Both the position numbers and the translations under genes were made by a program. Below, piece by piece: positions 28,480 through 38,264 of a stretch of 64,000 bases of DNA (position 1 is the stretch's first letter; each line of letters starts with the position of its first letter). Under the pieces are notes generated by a model. The model was not told the DNA's origin. It saw nothing but the letters and a program-made list of their open reading frames with translations, and did not search any database. Source of the stretch: Bin80 sp965116685 (lineage in GTDB: Bacteria > Bacteroidota > Rhodothermia > Rhodothermales > Bin80); assembly GCA_965116685.1 (NCBI GenBank), contig OZ220707.1:124001-188000 (forward strand), read 5' to 3'.

Positions 28480-29748
28480 ATGCGGCATGTGTTGGTTGTG
28501 GCATATTACTTCCCTCCACTCGGACTGAGTGGTGTCCAGCGAATTGCAGGGTTCGTACGCCATTTACCGGAATATGGATGGCAACCGACGGTCATTACGG
28601 CAAAGCCAGGGGGATACTTTGCCCATGATGAATCACTTTGGTCTCCCATTGAAGACGCAGGCATTTGTGTCGTACGTACAAGGAGCCTGGATCCAACGCG
28701 GCTATTTCGATCAGGCGCGACCGTAAGGCTACCTCAAGAAACAAGAAGACAGCTCCTAGCCCATGTGAGTCATTGGCTTTTTATTCCCGACAATAAATTG
28801 GGTTGGAAGCCATTTGCCGTACGGGCAGGATTACGCCAAGCGGTGGCACAGAATTTCGATGCAGTTTTTTCCAGTGCACCGCCCTATACCGGTCATTTAG
28901 TGGGAAGAAAGCTTTCTATGAAATTGAACATCCCTTTAATTACAGATTTCCGTGATGACTGGGTTGGTAATCCAAGGCATAGCTATCCGACATGGCTTCA
29001 TCGGAGGTTTCATCTTCAACAGGAGCGAAAGGTTTTGATACAATCCTCTGCTATTACCACCATCAACCATCCAATTCTGGATGCTTTAACGAGAAGACAT
29101 CATAGTATCAAGATCCAAGGAAACATCATACCCCATGGATTTGATGGTCACGGGGCTCCTTTACGGGAGCCTATCCAGGGGAAGCTAAAACTTGTTTACA
29201 CAGGTGTTTTTTATGATGCCCAGACTCCTGAGCATTTTTTGAGGGGAATTCACGGATTTTTGGCCGAGAACCCCGTGATGAGCACCAAAATTTCCGCGAT
29301 TTTTGCTGGTCTTGTACCCAATGGGTTCACGGACCTCGTTCGGACCCTGCAATTGGAGGATGTTGTTCAATACGTGGGATATGTACAACATGCCCGGGTT
29401 GTTAAATTGCAGCAGGAAGCAGATGTATTGTGGATGACCATTGGTAGTAGACCGGGGGCATCAGGTATTTCAACTGGCAAATTGTTTGAGTATATGGGAA
29501 CCAGAAAACCTATACTGGCACTAGTTCCGCAGGGGACCGTTCGTCAAACATTGCTCCGCTACGGGGCAGCATATCTAGCAGAGCCAGAAAGAGAAGCGGA
29601 TGTGATGCAGGCGCTGACTCAAATAACGAGTGATTGGAGTAATGAGAATTTCCCCAGCCCAGATGAATCCTTTGTATCCACGTTCAGTCGCAACCGCCTA
29701 ACAGAAAGATTGGCCGGGGTATTGGACTCCGTAATTGAAACGCCATAG
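28480..29748 (+). CDS. Glycosyltransferase, GT4-like (GT-B fold)
   Basis: The 422-residue protein starts HVLVVAYYFPPLGLSGVQRIAGFVRHLPEYGW, the typical N terminus of GT-B transferases involved in surface polysaccharide assembly. SAPPYTGHLVGRKLS, ITDFRDDWVGNP and the C-terminal nucleotide-sugar region with SGISTGKLFEYMGTRKPILAL follow. Sugar donor and acceptor cannot be inferred. The next gene starts 4 nt after its stop. Confidence 0.85.
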   Translation: MRHVLVVAYYFPPLGLSGVQRIAGFVRHLPEYGWQPTVITAKPGGYFAHDESLWSPIEDAGICVVRTRSLDPTRLFRSGATVRLPQETRRQLLAHVSHWLFIPDNKLGWKPFAVRAGLRQAVAQNFDAVFSSAPPYTGHLVGRKLSMKLNIPLITDFRDDWVGNPRHSYPTWLHRRFHLQQERKVLIQSSAITTINHPILDALTRRHHSIKIQGNIIPHGFDGHGAPLREPIQGKLKLVYTGVFYDAQTPEHFLRGIHGFLAENPVMSTKISAIFAGLVPNGFTDLVRTLQLEDVVQYVGYVQHARVVKLQQEADVLWMTIGSRPGASGISTGKLFEYMGTRKPILALVPQGTVRQTLLRYGAAYLAEPEREADVMQALTQITSDWSNENFPSPDESFVSTFSRNRLTERLAGVLDSVIETP

Positions 29749-29752
29749 AGTA

Positions 29753-30163
29753 ATGATGTCTCAAAAGAAGCTCGAGCTAGAATTATGGTCCACCTTTAAG
29801 GATTTGGACGATGCGGTTGAGGCCTTACAGGATTTTGTCCCCACACTGGATCTGAATGATGATTTAGCCTATCGGGTCATCCTGCTTGCAAGCGAAGCCT
29901 TGACGAATGCCATGGAACATGGAAACCAGTGGGATGAAAAAAAGGGAGCAACCCTGCGTCTGGCGAAGGAGGGAGATCGGATCGAATTAATCGTGACTGA
30001 CGAGGGGGAGGGGATTCATTGGACCCAGCGCGATCCACTAACGGAGGCGAACCGGTTGGCCGATCATGGCCGGGGCCAGTATTTCATGCGAACCATGGCA
30101 GATGAGGTTCATATTGAGAAGCAAGGCCGCAGGCTACGTTTGGTATTTTATTGCCAAACATAG
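29753..30163 (+). CDS. RsbW-like histidine-kinase-fold ATPase (putative anti-sigma or switch kinase)
   Basis: A 137-residue single-domain HATPase_c_2 protein. The N-box is seen as ASEALTNAMEHGN, the G1 box as VTDEGEGIHW, and DHGRGQYFMRTMADEV is the lid and G2 region. The fold matches RsbW/SpoIIAB-type kinases, which bind a sigma factor and phosphorylate an anti-sigma-factor antagonist. No STAS-domain partner or sigma gene is adjacent, so the target is unknown. The start is the ATG at 29753 (or 29756); the frame is also open back to a TTG at 29735, inside the glycosyltransferase gene. Confidence 0.85.
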   Translation: MMSQKKLELELWSTFKDLDDAVEALQDFVPTLDLNDDLAYRVILLASEALTNAMEHGNQWDEKKGATLRLAKEGDRIELIVTDEGEGIHWTQRDPLTEANRLADHGRGQYFMRTMADEVHIEKQGRRLRLVFYCQT

Positions 30164-30180
30164 CCTGCAGTACAAAGAGG

Positions 30181-33100
30181 CTACTTGATCAATACCATCG
30201 CTTTGGCACCGATCAACTTATCATTTACCTCCATGCGATAAATATATTGCCCGCTCGCCATCGCCGAAGCATCCCACTGAACCTGATGTATCCCACCAGC
30301 ATAGGGCTGATCCGTTAAAGTCGCGACTTTACGTCCAAGCATGTCAAATACAGTCAGGCGAATATGACTCTGAGTTGCAACCTTAAAGCTGATCGTCGTA
30401 TTCGGATTAAACGGATTCGGGTAGTTACTTAGGAGTTCGAACGAATCTGGAATCTCACCGGCGACACGATCTACATCTGTCTGTACCTCATTAATATTTA
30501 GAGTCCAGATCCCACGACCATGTGTGGCAAGAACAATTTCATCCCCAACTATACGAATACGCCACACGCTGACAGCAGGTAATCCACTATCTAAATAAGC
30601 CCAAGTCTCGCCATGGTCACGCGATTCAAAGATCCCCATATCCGTTGCGGCCCAGATGACCCGCGGGATGTCCGGGAAGACCTCAAGGTCCCATACCCTT
30701 GCATCGGGAAATCCATTGGTACTCTCACAGGCATCCTCGCCGATACCGACAAATCCTGAAAGATCTTCCCAAGTATTTCCCATATCTTCAGTTCGGAGCA
30801 CTTTAGGCTGGCATGCAACTGCAAATGTAACGTAAGCCGTAGCACGAGCAAAGGGATGAGTTGCTAATCCGGCAATTTGGGCCGACGGCGAAAAGCTGGG
30901 AGCGACAACCGGCTGGAATCTTACTTCAGAAAGAGAGCTTAGGGCATTGTCAGATACATGAAGCGTAATGCCACCACGGCTCTGCGTCAATCTGTATCCT
31001 GCCCAAACGACTGAGGGGTCAGCAAGAGAAACACGCACTCTGCCGTCATCTCTTTCCCCTGCCCATTTTGCCTTCTCTGGAGGCGGAATCGCATCCCATC
31101 TCTTTCCGAAATTAAGTGATCGAAGTAGGCCATCCTCGGGCGATATTGAAAAGACTGCATCCTTTGACTTTGGTGTCCATCCAATGGATGTTATAAATTG
31201 CCCTTCAAAATCACGAATATTCCCGCTCCAAAACCAGTCCTGACCATAGTTAAATGATACTGCGATCACGTTATACTGAGCAGACACTATCAACGAATCA
31301 TTTCCCTTCCAGACCACATCAAACCCATCACCACCAAACGTCTCCTCATCTGGCCATCCTCGACGACTACTGGGGCTAAATCCAGAAATCCAACTGCCAT
31401 TATCCTGCGTACCCCCGAAATATCTTGCAATATTTGGATGCTTGGTTGCGTCGTAGAACTGCGCTGTACTGAATCCCGCAGTCTCGTCTCCCTGGTACCA
31501 GTTTTTCCCAGCGTCAAGCGAATAAGCAGCACCTCCATCATTCACATTTAAAACATGAAATTCATTTGTGCTTTGATTAATCGGCACAGTCGTTAAACCA
31601 TGGTGATCTACATGGACGTCTCCATTTTCCCACGGTTCCGTACTGCGATATTGCCCCTCTATAGTGCCAATGTCTATGTCTAAAATTCCAGCTGAAGGGG
31701 AATCGGGATCCCAGTCTACCTCCGGATCTGAATCAAGAGCTGGCCAGAATAGATACATAAGCCCTTGACTGAATCCCCCAGCTTCTGTATACTCAGGCTT
31801 GGGGTTGGAAGCATCATAGTCATACTTTGAAATAAACACGTATTCCCTACTATGTGTCTCTCCTGGCCCATCGACATTTCTGAGAATAAGGCTCCATTCC
31901 CCATCATTTGCCTGGTCTCGAAATGAAACCATCAATTGTCGGCTATTGTCTGTATCCCAAACCTGAAACGGGACCTCAACATAATCAGCATACATGTATT
32001 CAGGATATGTAATTCCTGCCCCTCCGTCTCCATAAACACCACCTTCAGGAGGTACGGTGAATCGATGTGCCATTTGCGTGAGCCCGGGGCCAAAGCGAAC
32101 CTCAACAGACCTTGTTTCGTCTAGGGTAATGTCTTGAGCATCATCTGATAGATAGCCCACATCCAATCGACCACCGGAGGCGCCATCGAAAGATCTTATA
32201 AAGCTCAAAAAGGGGACACTGTTATAATCCAAGGAGATACTCTCAATCTCAAACGTTACATCGTCATCGATCCATGCTTTCCAGCGGAATACACCACCTA
32301 AGTAAACCGTGTCCGGGGAAAATGGGTGAACTGCAATTGAATTGTTATACCACCCCTGATTACCGTGAAAAGTGGTAGCAATAGAGGGGGTGTCGCTGGA
32401 AAATTCAATAAAACGCCAAGTATTCCCGTTATCTACAGAGCGATATAGATCTGATATTGGAGCTTCATCACCGAATGCATCAATGTCTGATCGGCCCCCA
32501 CCCCCGCTACCTGCAACCGAGGCCCAGATGACTTCCGGGTGCGATTCAGAAATTGCCAGCTCAATGCGGCCGGCTTCGTGTGCAAAACTTCTAAATGATT
32601 CTTCCCATGTATTCCCGCCGTCGGTTGATTTAATAATCGCAGTTCCTTCAATCGAAGCAAACTGGATGTTAAAATCGTTTTTGTTAACCTTCAGATCCTG
32701 CACAGGCAACTTATCCGTGTCATAGACTTTTTCGAATGATTCCCCTCCATTTTCAGTGCGGAATATTGCCCCGTTGGTTGCGGCAACGACAATATCTGGA
32801 TTATCAGGATGTACGGCAAGTCGGTTAACATAACGCCAATCCTGATCTATGCTGACGGCTGATGCGGTTAAATGGGTCCAGTTTTCTCCCTTATCCGTTG
32901 TCTTAAATATTCCAACTCCAGAGCTGGCATCAAGATTACGAAAGCCCTCTCCGGTCCCGAAGTACATTACGCTAGGATTATTTCGAGAAATATCCAAAGT
33001 GGTCGCCGCAAGGCTGGGTAAGTGGTCGGTTAGCGGAGTCCACTCGACCTTCTGTAGACCGAACGACTCAGAACGGCGGGCCCTCCATACACCTCCCCCT

Positions 33101-33519
33101 ACGGAAGCAACATACCATGTATTCCTGGAAGGGTCGGTTGGGTCAGATATGATAGCACGGCTCCTCCCACCCACATTACCTGGCCCACGGTCAAACCAGT
33201 TTAATCTGGTCGTGCTGTGACCACGCTTCGCATTCGCCTGGATTGCTTTCTGGAATTCCCGTATTTTGTGACCAGGCGAGTAGGGGGCATATCCATCATT
33301 GAGTCCTTCGACATTTGCAAAATACTCCAAGAATTCATCAGGATAGCCAAACCGATCCTGGATATACTTCGATTTTTCAGATCTCAGACCAGGTTCTACC
33401 GGGGGCGCAGTTGAGGGAAGGAATAAAACCCCGGCCGAGAGTATAATAAGAATCAGGGTCGCTAGGCTGACAAAAAGTGTTTCTTTGCCTAAAACTGGTT
33501 TAGGATGCGTCATTTTCAT
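30181..33519 (-). CDS. Large secreted BNR/sortilin-like beta-propeller protein with T9SS sorting domain
   Basis: About 1112 residues. An N-terminal hydrophobic segment acts as signal peptide or anchor (ETLFVSLATLILIILSAGVLF). The body carries repeated BNR/Asp-box motifs typical of sortilin-like beta-propellers, for example TTDKGENWTHL, TENGGESFEK, STDGGNTWEE, SVDNGNTWRF, TEDMGNTWEDL and SRDHGETWAYL. The last ~80 residues are a T9SS type A sorting domain (SNYPNPFNPNTTISF, VFDMLGRKVATL, SGQYIYRM). It is therefore likely exported by type IX secretion, for binding or breakdown of an extracellular polymer (inference). The start is ATG 33519 or 33513; the frame opens to 33594, but the leader begins at these ATGs. 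It is convergent with the RsbW-like gene (17 bp apart). Confidence 0.85.
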   Translation of the reverse strand: MKMTHPKPVLGKETLFVSLATLILIILSAGVLFLPSTAPPVEPGLRSEKSKYIQDRFGYPDEFLEYFANVEGLNDGYAPYSPGHKIREFQKAIQANAKRGHSTTRLNWFDRGPGNVGGRSRAIISDPTDPSRNTWYVASVGGGVWRARRSESFGLQKVEWTPLTDHLPSLAATTLDISRNNPSVMYFGTGEGFRNLDASSGVGIFKTTDKGENWTHLTASAVSIDQDWRYVNRLAVHPDNPDIVVAATNGAIFRTENGGESFEKVYDTDKLPVQDLKVNKNDFNIQFASIEGTAIIKSTDGGNTWEESFRSFAHEAGRIELAISESHPEVIWASVAGSGGGGRSDIDAFGDEAPISDLYRSVDNGNTWRFIEFSSDTPSIATTFHGNQGWYNNSIAVHPFSPDTVYLGGVFRWKAWIDDDVTFEIESISLDYNSVPFLSFIRSFDGASGGRLDVGYLSDDAQDITLDETRSVEVRFGPGLTQMAHRFTVPPEGGVYGDGGAGITYPEYMYADYVEVPFQVWDTDNSRQLMVSFRDQANDGEWSLILRNVDGPGETHSREYVFISKYDYDASNPKPEYTEAGGFSQGLMYLFWPALDSDPEVDWDPDSPSAGILDIDIGTIEGQYRSTEPWENGDVHVDHHGLTTVPINQSTNEFHVLNVNDGGAAYSLDAGKNWYQGDETAGFSTAQFYDATKHPNIARYFGGTQDNGSWISGFSPSSRRGWPDEETFGGDGFDVVWKGNDSLIVSAQYNVIAVSFNYGQDWFWSGNIRDFEGQFITSIGWTPKSKDAVFSISPEDGLLRSLNFGKRWDAIPPPEKAKWAGERDDGRVRVSLADPSVVWAGYRLTQSRGGITLHVSDNALSSLSEVRFQPVVAPSFSPSAQIAGLATHPFARATAYVTFAVACQPKVLRTEDMGNTWEDLSGFVGIGEDACESTNGFPDARVWDLEVFPDIPRVIWAATDMGIFESRDHGETWAYLDSGLPAVSVWRIRIVGDEIVLATHGRGIWTLNINEVQTDVDRVAGEIPDSFELLSNYPNPFNPNTTISFKVATQSHIRLTVFDMLGRKVATLTDQPYAGGIHQVQWDASAMASGQYIYRMEVNDKLIGAKAMVLIK

Positions 33520-33682
33520 GAAGATGATTAAGGATGCGGAGACAACTCCAAGAGGAAAGCTACATAAAATTCCCCGACTTTTCGCTTGCTTCATGGGGAA
33601 CCCGTTCTACCGACAGGCCAATAGTGTTGACGATCATTCCACAGTAGCGAAAGCAGAGCACAATCAACGAGATAGTTAATCA

Positions 33683-35536
33683 ATGATTGCTTTATTGCGG
33701 TCAATTCCAATATGGCAGTGGATGTTCCATGTTGGGTTATATGCTTCAATTCTTGCATTGGGGCTTATATCTGTTGATCGTGGACATCTCTCTCTTGTAT
33801 TTGGTTTGGTTACATTTGGGAGTGTGTGCTGGATATTGTGCTGGCATATGGGAAGGTTTTCCCTTAAAACGGTCCTTATATATGCCTTCCTGTTCCGACT
33901 ATCCCTCATAGGTCTTCCGCCATCTCTTTCGGATGATGCCTATCGCTATGTATGGGATGGGTTGGTTCAGCATGAAGGTATAAACCCGTATGAATTCGCT
34001 CCAGACGAGGCATCTCTTGCTGATCTTCAGCAGGAGATCAGCTTTGAGCACCTGAATTCTAAATCTTATATCAGTGTATATCCACCATTTTCGCAATTGA
34101 TTTTTTGGGTTGGAGCTGCATGGCATCAATCCGATGGATTTCTGAGCTATTATTTAATCAAAGGATTATTTATTCTTGCCGAGCTATTCGCCATCCTGGT
34201 ACTTGCCCGGCTTGTGTCAGCGGAATTTGTCCTTTTGTATGCATGGAATCCCGTTGTAATTCTGGAAACAGCAGGCCAGGCTCATACAGAGTCGGCACTT
34301 CTGTTGGCACTGATCTTAGTGATTTATCTGGTCCAGAATAATCATGGACGATGGGCTTCTGTTTTTCTTGCAATCGGAGGCTGGATTAAATTATTTCCTT
34401 TTCTTTTTTTTCCATACCTATGGAGGCGATATGGTTGGAATGCTGTTTGGCCGGGTGCAATTACAGCAATCCTGCTTGCGCTTCCATTCGCTGCTCCATA
34501 TGTCCTACCTAACGTTTCGGGCTCACTTGACCTGTATACTCGATTTTTCGAGTTCAACTCCGGCCTTTATTTTAGCCTAAAATCTGGATTGCAGTGGCTA
34601 ACCGGAGAGGATTGGAGTAAACAATTAGGGCCTTTTCTGCGGTTGATATTTCTTTGCAGTCTCCCGGTTTTGTATATCCTGGATTTATTGCAGCGCTGGT
34701 CTTTGGCACGAGCAATGCTCATTACAACAGGTTGCTATCTTGTCTTGAGCACAACCGTTCATCCGTGGTACTTGCTGGTTCCGTTGTTTTTGGCCGCAAG
34801 TTTACAAGCTCATGGATGGCATTGGATTTGGCTTGGATTGTGGTCTGTAGCGACCTATCTCCTGTATGTGGATGGGCCGTATTGGATATTTGTCATTATT
34901 GGTTGGGCAGGGTGGGGCATTGCCGGAACACTTCGATATGCTCCGGGATGGTTACAGAGTTTGATGCGTGCAAGGGCAAGTACAAAATTCAAAAAAATTC
35001 GGCCCTTTTTCCCAAAAGACATTGGTGTAATGACCGTTCTAGATTTAGGTTGTGCCGAGGGGTATGTAGGAGAATCTATTCAAAAGGAATTGGGTGCAAG
35101 TGTCTCGCTTGCCGATATTGTTTCAATGAATCAAACAGACCTTCCCTATTTTTCATTACAACAGGGCCCCTTACCATGGCCTTCGAAGCATTTTGACGTG
35201 GTACTTCTCTATTGCGTATTACATCATGCAAAAGACACTGAGATGTTACTCCGTGAAGTGATGCGTGTCTGCCGAGGCAGGGTAATTGTAGTTGAATCCG
35301 TGTATACAACCTCCTTCCAGTACAAACTTTTAGCGATCCTGGATCAATTGGCAAATCGCTTAAGATCGCTTGGGAAGATGAATACCCAGGAAGAAAACTT
35401 GCACTTCAGAACCTCGCAGCAATGGCGCGAATTATTCTTTGCGAACAAGGCTAACATACTCGCTGAATTTGAATCTAGCATGGTTCTGTTTACCACGGCT
35501 GGATTCGTTCTGCAACCCAGTCCAAAACTAACATGA
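33683..35536 (+). CDS. GT-C-type membrane glycosyltransferase fused to a class I methyltransferase
   Basis: A 617-residue protein. Residues ~1-430 are a polytopic membrane region with the features of a polyprenyl-phosphate-dependent mannosyltransferase-like GT-C enzyme: an early acidic loop PPSLSDDAYRYVWDGL, then YPPFSQLIFW, and many membrane helices. Residues ~450-617 are a soluble SAM-dependent methyltransferase: motif I VLDLGCAEGYVGE, then LPWPSKHFDVVLLYCVLHHAKD and LLREVMRVCRG. I see no frameshift or internal start separating the halves. It probably modifies and methylates a lipid-linked sugar or surface glycan (inference). It starts 164 bp from the divergent BNR gene. Confidence 0.75.
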   Translation: MIALLRSIPIWQWMFHVGLYASILALGLISVDRGHLSLVFGLVTFGSVCWILCWHMGRFSLKTVLIYAFLFRLSLIGLPPSLSDDAYRYVWDGLVQHEGINPYEFAPDEASLADLQQEISFEHLNSKSYISVYPPFSQLIFWVGAAWHQSDGFLSYYLIKGLFILAELFAILVLARLVSAEFVLLYAWNPVVILETAGQAHTESALLLALILVIYLVQNNHGRWASVFLAIGGWIKLFPFLFFPYLWRRYGWNAVWPGAITAILLALPFAAPYVLPNVSGSLDLYTRFFEFNSGLYFSLKSGLQWLTGEDWSKQLGPFLRLIFLCSLPVLYILDLLQRWSLARAMLITTGCYLVLSTTVHPWYLLVPLFLAASLQAHGWHWIWLGLWSVATYLLYVDGPYWIFVIIGWAGWGIAGTLRYAPGWLQSLMRARASTKFKKIRPFFPKDIGVMTVLDLGCAEGYVGESIQKELGASVSLADIVSMNQTDLPYFSLQQGPLPWPSKHFDVVLLYCVLHHAKDTEMLLREVMRVCRGRVIVVESVYTTSFQYKLLAILDQLANRLRSLGKMNTQEENLHFRTSQQWRELFFANKANILAEFESSMVLFTTAGFVLQPSPKLT

Positions 35537-35600
35537 TCTGCTGCATTATTCAATCATCCCAATGTTACGGGCGCGATTGAGTCTTCTACATAAGACAGAA

Positions 35601-36551
35601 TCATTGCTGCGGTGAAGTCAGGATCGTTTCCAGCAACTCGTCAGTTGGGGCTTGCGCACAAATTCGGCGATATGTCTTATAGCGGCGGAGCCAGGTCAGT
35701 TGTCGTTTAGCATAGCGTCGACTATTTCGTTTAATGAGTTCAACCATATCATGCCAACTATAGTGACCGTCCAAATAAGCCAACGGTTCCTGATAACCGA
35801 TTGATTTTAAGGCGGGCAATGTTCGATCCAGTTGCAGGTCCCGAATCTGTTGATTTTCTTCTACAAGTCCTGTTTCCAACATTAGATCCACTCGCTTTTC
35901 AATTCGCTGGTAGAGGGTAGGGCGCTCAAGCGTAAGTACCATAACATAAAATTCATGGGGAGACGGGGGAGGTTGACCATGAAATTTAGATAGGGGCGTA
36001 CCGGTCAGTTCAAAAACCTCAAGTGCACGAACCAAGCGGGATGTTTTCGTTGAATCCATCGTGCTGGCTGACTGTGGATCTATTTCCGAAAGCTCTTCAT
36101 AGAGGGCTTCTTTCCCGAGTTCTTCAAGTCGTTTCTCAATGTTTGTCCGTACAACTGGATCGCTGGGCACCGCTGGAGACAAGCCATGTACAAGTGCATG
36201 CAGGTAGAGTGTAGAGCCACCAACTACAATTGGCACGCGATCGCGTGCTAAAACCTTGTCAATACGTACAGAGGCCTGCTCGGCAAATAAGCCGGCGGAA
36301 TATGGTTCACCAAGATTTAGTTCGTTAACAAAATGGTGGGGAACCTGCGCCAATTCATTGACGGTAGGTTTTGCAGAACCAATTGTGAGTTCTTTATAGA
36401 TCTGGCGGCTGTCAGCGGAAATAATCTCACCATCCAGAGCTTGAGCCAACCTCAAGCCCAGAGCCGTCTTACCCGTTGCGGTAGGGCCTGTAATTACATG
36501 GATTGGTGCCGCAGTTTTAGAAGGCCTAATAGGTTGGATAATTTGAATCAA
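35601..36551 (-). CDS. miaA: tRNA dimethylallyltransferase (MiaA)
   Basis: MiaA adds dimethylallyl to A37 of tRNAs reading UNN codons. The P-loop HVITGPTATGKTALG, SADSRQIYKELTIGSAKP, VGGSTLYLHALVHGL and the C-terminal NSRRYAKRQLTWLRR are all present. The frame is open upstream to 36668, but that part overlaps the rhodanese gene. I take the TTG at 36551, which places the P-loop ~20 residues in, is preceded by a GGAG, and gives 316 residues, the normal length. It overlaps the rhodanese stop by 26 nt, so the two form an operon. Confidence 0.93.
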   Translation of the reverse strand: MIQIIQPIRPSKTAAPIHVITGPTATGKTALGLRLAQALDGEIISADSRQIYKELTIGSAKPTVNELAQVPHHFVNELNLGEPYSAGLFAEQASVRIDKVLARDRVPIVVGGSTLYLHALVHGLSPAVPSDPVVRTNIEKRLEELGKEALYEELSEIDPQSASTMDSTKTSRLVRALEVFELTGTPLSKFHGQPPPSPHEFYVMVLTLERPTLYQRIEKRVDLMLETGLVEENQQIRDLQLDRTLPALKSIGYQEPLAYLDGHYSWHDMVELIKRNSRRYAKRQLTWLRRYKTYRRICAQAPTDELLETILTSPQQ

Positions 36552-36873
36552 TTTCTTTGCTCCACGCAAGAGTCCCTCCGCGGAGATTTTTCGTATTCGT
36601 GAGGCCAACCGCATGTAGGAATCTGACCGCCTGGGCTGATCGACCTCCAGATCGACAATGAACCACAATCATGTTGTCTTCTCGGTGCGGTTCAAGTTCA
36701 TCTAACCGATCTGAGAGTTGTTTTAGGGGAATCAGGTGTCCGCCCAGATTCACAGTCGAATACTCCCATTCTTCTCGAACATCAAGAATAAAGGGTTGCT
36801 CATTGTTGTCGATGAGATGTTTAAGTTCCTGCACTGTGATTTCAGGAACATGATTTTCGGATAATCCGGCCAT
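36526..36873 (-). CDS. Rhodanese-domain sulfurtransferase
   Basis: A 115-residue single-domain rhodanese. The active-site loop is VVHCRSGGRSAQA with Cys73, and DVREEWEYSTVNLGGHLIPL is the conserved front motif. It would carry persulfide sulfur or act in thiol redox chemistry in the cytosol. It is first in a minus-strand operon with miaA, whose start lies inside its 3' end. Confidence 0.9.
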   Translation of the reverse strand: MAGLSENHVPEITVQELKHLIDNNEQPFILDVREEWEYSTVNLGGHLIPLKQLSDRLDELEPHREDNMIVVHCRSGGRSAQAVRFLHAVGLTNTKNLRGGTLAWSKEIDSNYPTY

Positions 36874-37044
36874 TTTGGGATTATTATTGAGGAATTGAGA
36901 TCAACGGTAGTGGGACGCTCCAGCCATCAACTAGTTCATTGTACTACTTTCCCCGATATGAAAGGGCGACAACCACGCTCGCAACAATCTTATGCCTTGA
37001 TGGGTCGCATATTCCTTATCCGACAGCAAAAGACGATCCCGTAT

Positions 37045-37080
37045 TCTAATGAAACATAATTAACCTTATGTTTCATTAGA
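37045..37080. other. dif-like Xer recombination site (perfect 15-bp inverted repeat, 6-bp centre)
   Basis: Arms TCTAATGAAACATAA (37045-37059) and TTATGTTTCATTAGA (37066-37080) are perfect inverted repeats around TTAACC. The inner part has the XerC/XerD dif layout: an 11-bp arm ATGAAACATAA, 6 bp, and an 11-bp arm TTATGTTTCAT. It shares CATAA-N6-TTATGTT with E. coli dif. A Xer-type recombinase gene starts 240 bp away. No T-run follows, so a terminator is unlikely. I see nothing else in the 447-bp gap 36874-37320. Confidence 0.6.
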
Positions 37081-37320
37081 GATAATTAATCCTGGTTTTG
37101 ATGGATACAGCCCGTATTCTCGACCGCCCTATCATTCAAGCTTTAATCTTCTCCTTCCAAGACTGAGTTACCTTCTCGGAGACTCCCAGACTAGAACTGC
37201 GGCATCCTCTATGCATACTTCCTCAAGGGTCCTCCAAACGTGTAAGATCATTTAGCCACTGAGGATGTTTATCTTCATCATACTGATTGCCGTGTTATAT
37301 TGAAGCTACTCTGATCTACC

Positions 37321-38199
37321 ATGCTTGTACCGGTCAAATCTTCGCGTGTCAAGCAGGCAGATGATGACCTGCATCTAATCCGGTTGTGGCTGCAAGGGAA
37401 AAGCCCCCGTTCCCAGGAAGCCTATGTACGCGATGTAGAGCAATTTGTCGACTTTGTAGATCTACCATTAAGTGAAGTTAAACTGCAGCATTTCTGGGAC
37501 TGGGTGGATCATCTGAAGGAACAAGGAGCTTTACCTGCAACTCAAGCCCGTAAACTGGCAGCAGTTAAGAGTCTGTTCAGCTTCGCTCATCGAATTGGAT
37601 ATTTGCTCTTCAATGTGGGGGCAGCTGTCACCTTGCCCAATGTCCCCGAAAAATTGAGTGAGCGCATTTTAACGGAAGCAGATATTCAACAAATTCTTGC
37701 CCAAGCAAACACACTGCGGAATCGCGTGCTACTGAAGCTATTTTATGCATCCGGTGCACGTGTATCAGAGTTGAGTCGACTCTATTGGGGTGCCGTGATT
37801 GCGCGCAACCATAATCAGGAAGGCCAGATCACTCTCCTGGGTAAAGGCAACAAAACGAGGACCTTAGTCGTCCCTGCCTCAGTCTGGAAGGAACTGATGG
37901 AACTCAAATCGGAAATAGAGGCCACCGAACCAAATCAGCCTGTTTTCCGGTCACGTAAAGGTGGACCGCTATCCAGGCAACAGATCTGGCGAATTGTTCG
38001 AAATGCGGCGAAGAGTGCAGGATTTGACCAGAATATATCCCCGCATTGGCTCCGACATGCTCATGCATCCCATGCCCTTGATCATGGGGCCCCTGTCCAC
38101 CTGGTAAAGGAATCTCTGGGACATAAGTCTCTTACGACCACCAGTAAATATGCTCACGCTCGTCCAGACGAATCTTCCTCCAAGTATATAGATATCTAA
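37321..38199 (+). CDS. XerC/XerD-type tyrosine recombinase
   Basis: A 292-residue recombinase with an N-terminal SAM-like core-binding domain and a C-terminal catalytic domain. The full catalytic set is visible: R147 (ASGARVSEL), K175 (GKGNKTR), H242 and R245 (HWLRHAHASH), H268 (LGHKS) and the nucleophile Y277 (SKYAHA). The length and LRHAHASHALDHG context fit the housekeeping Xer proteins that resolve chromosome dimers at dif, rather than phage integrases. A dif-like palindrome lies 240 bp upstream. No second Xer gene is in the window, so I cannot say whether it is XerC, XerD or a lone Xer. It is convergent with the ABC ATPase gene. Confidence 0.88.
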   Translation: MLVPVKSSRVKQADDDLHLIRLWLQGKSPRSQEAYVRDVEQFVDFVDLPLSEVKLQHFWDWVDHLKEQGALPATQARKLAAVKSLFSFAHRIGYLLFNVGAAVTLPNVPEKLSERILTEADIQQILAQANTLRNRVLLKLFYASGARVSELSRLYWGAVIARNHNQEGQITLLGKGNKTRTLVVPASVWKELMELKSEIEATEPNQPVFRSRKGGPLSRQQIWRIVRNAAKSAGFDQNISPHWLRHAHASHALDHGAPVHLVKESLGHKSLTTTSKYAHARPDESSSKYIDI

Positions 38200-38264
38200 G
38201 TGGCTCTGATAAGGAGTCATTCATAGTCAGGGCAAAGAAGATCGTTGGCCTACCCTATCCGCCC

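Noticed and set aside
37045..37080. Reading the 15-bp palindrome as a Rho-independent terminator
   Set aside because: The stem is AT-rich, no T-run follows, and it lies between two divergent genes rather than at a gene end.
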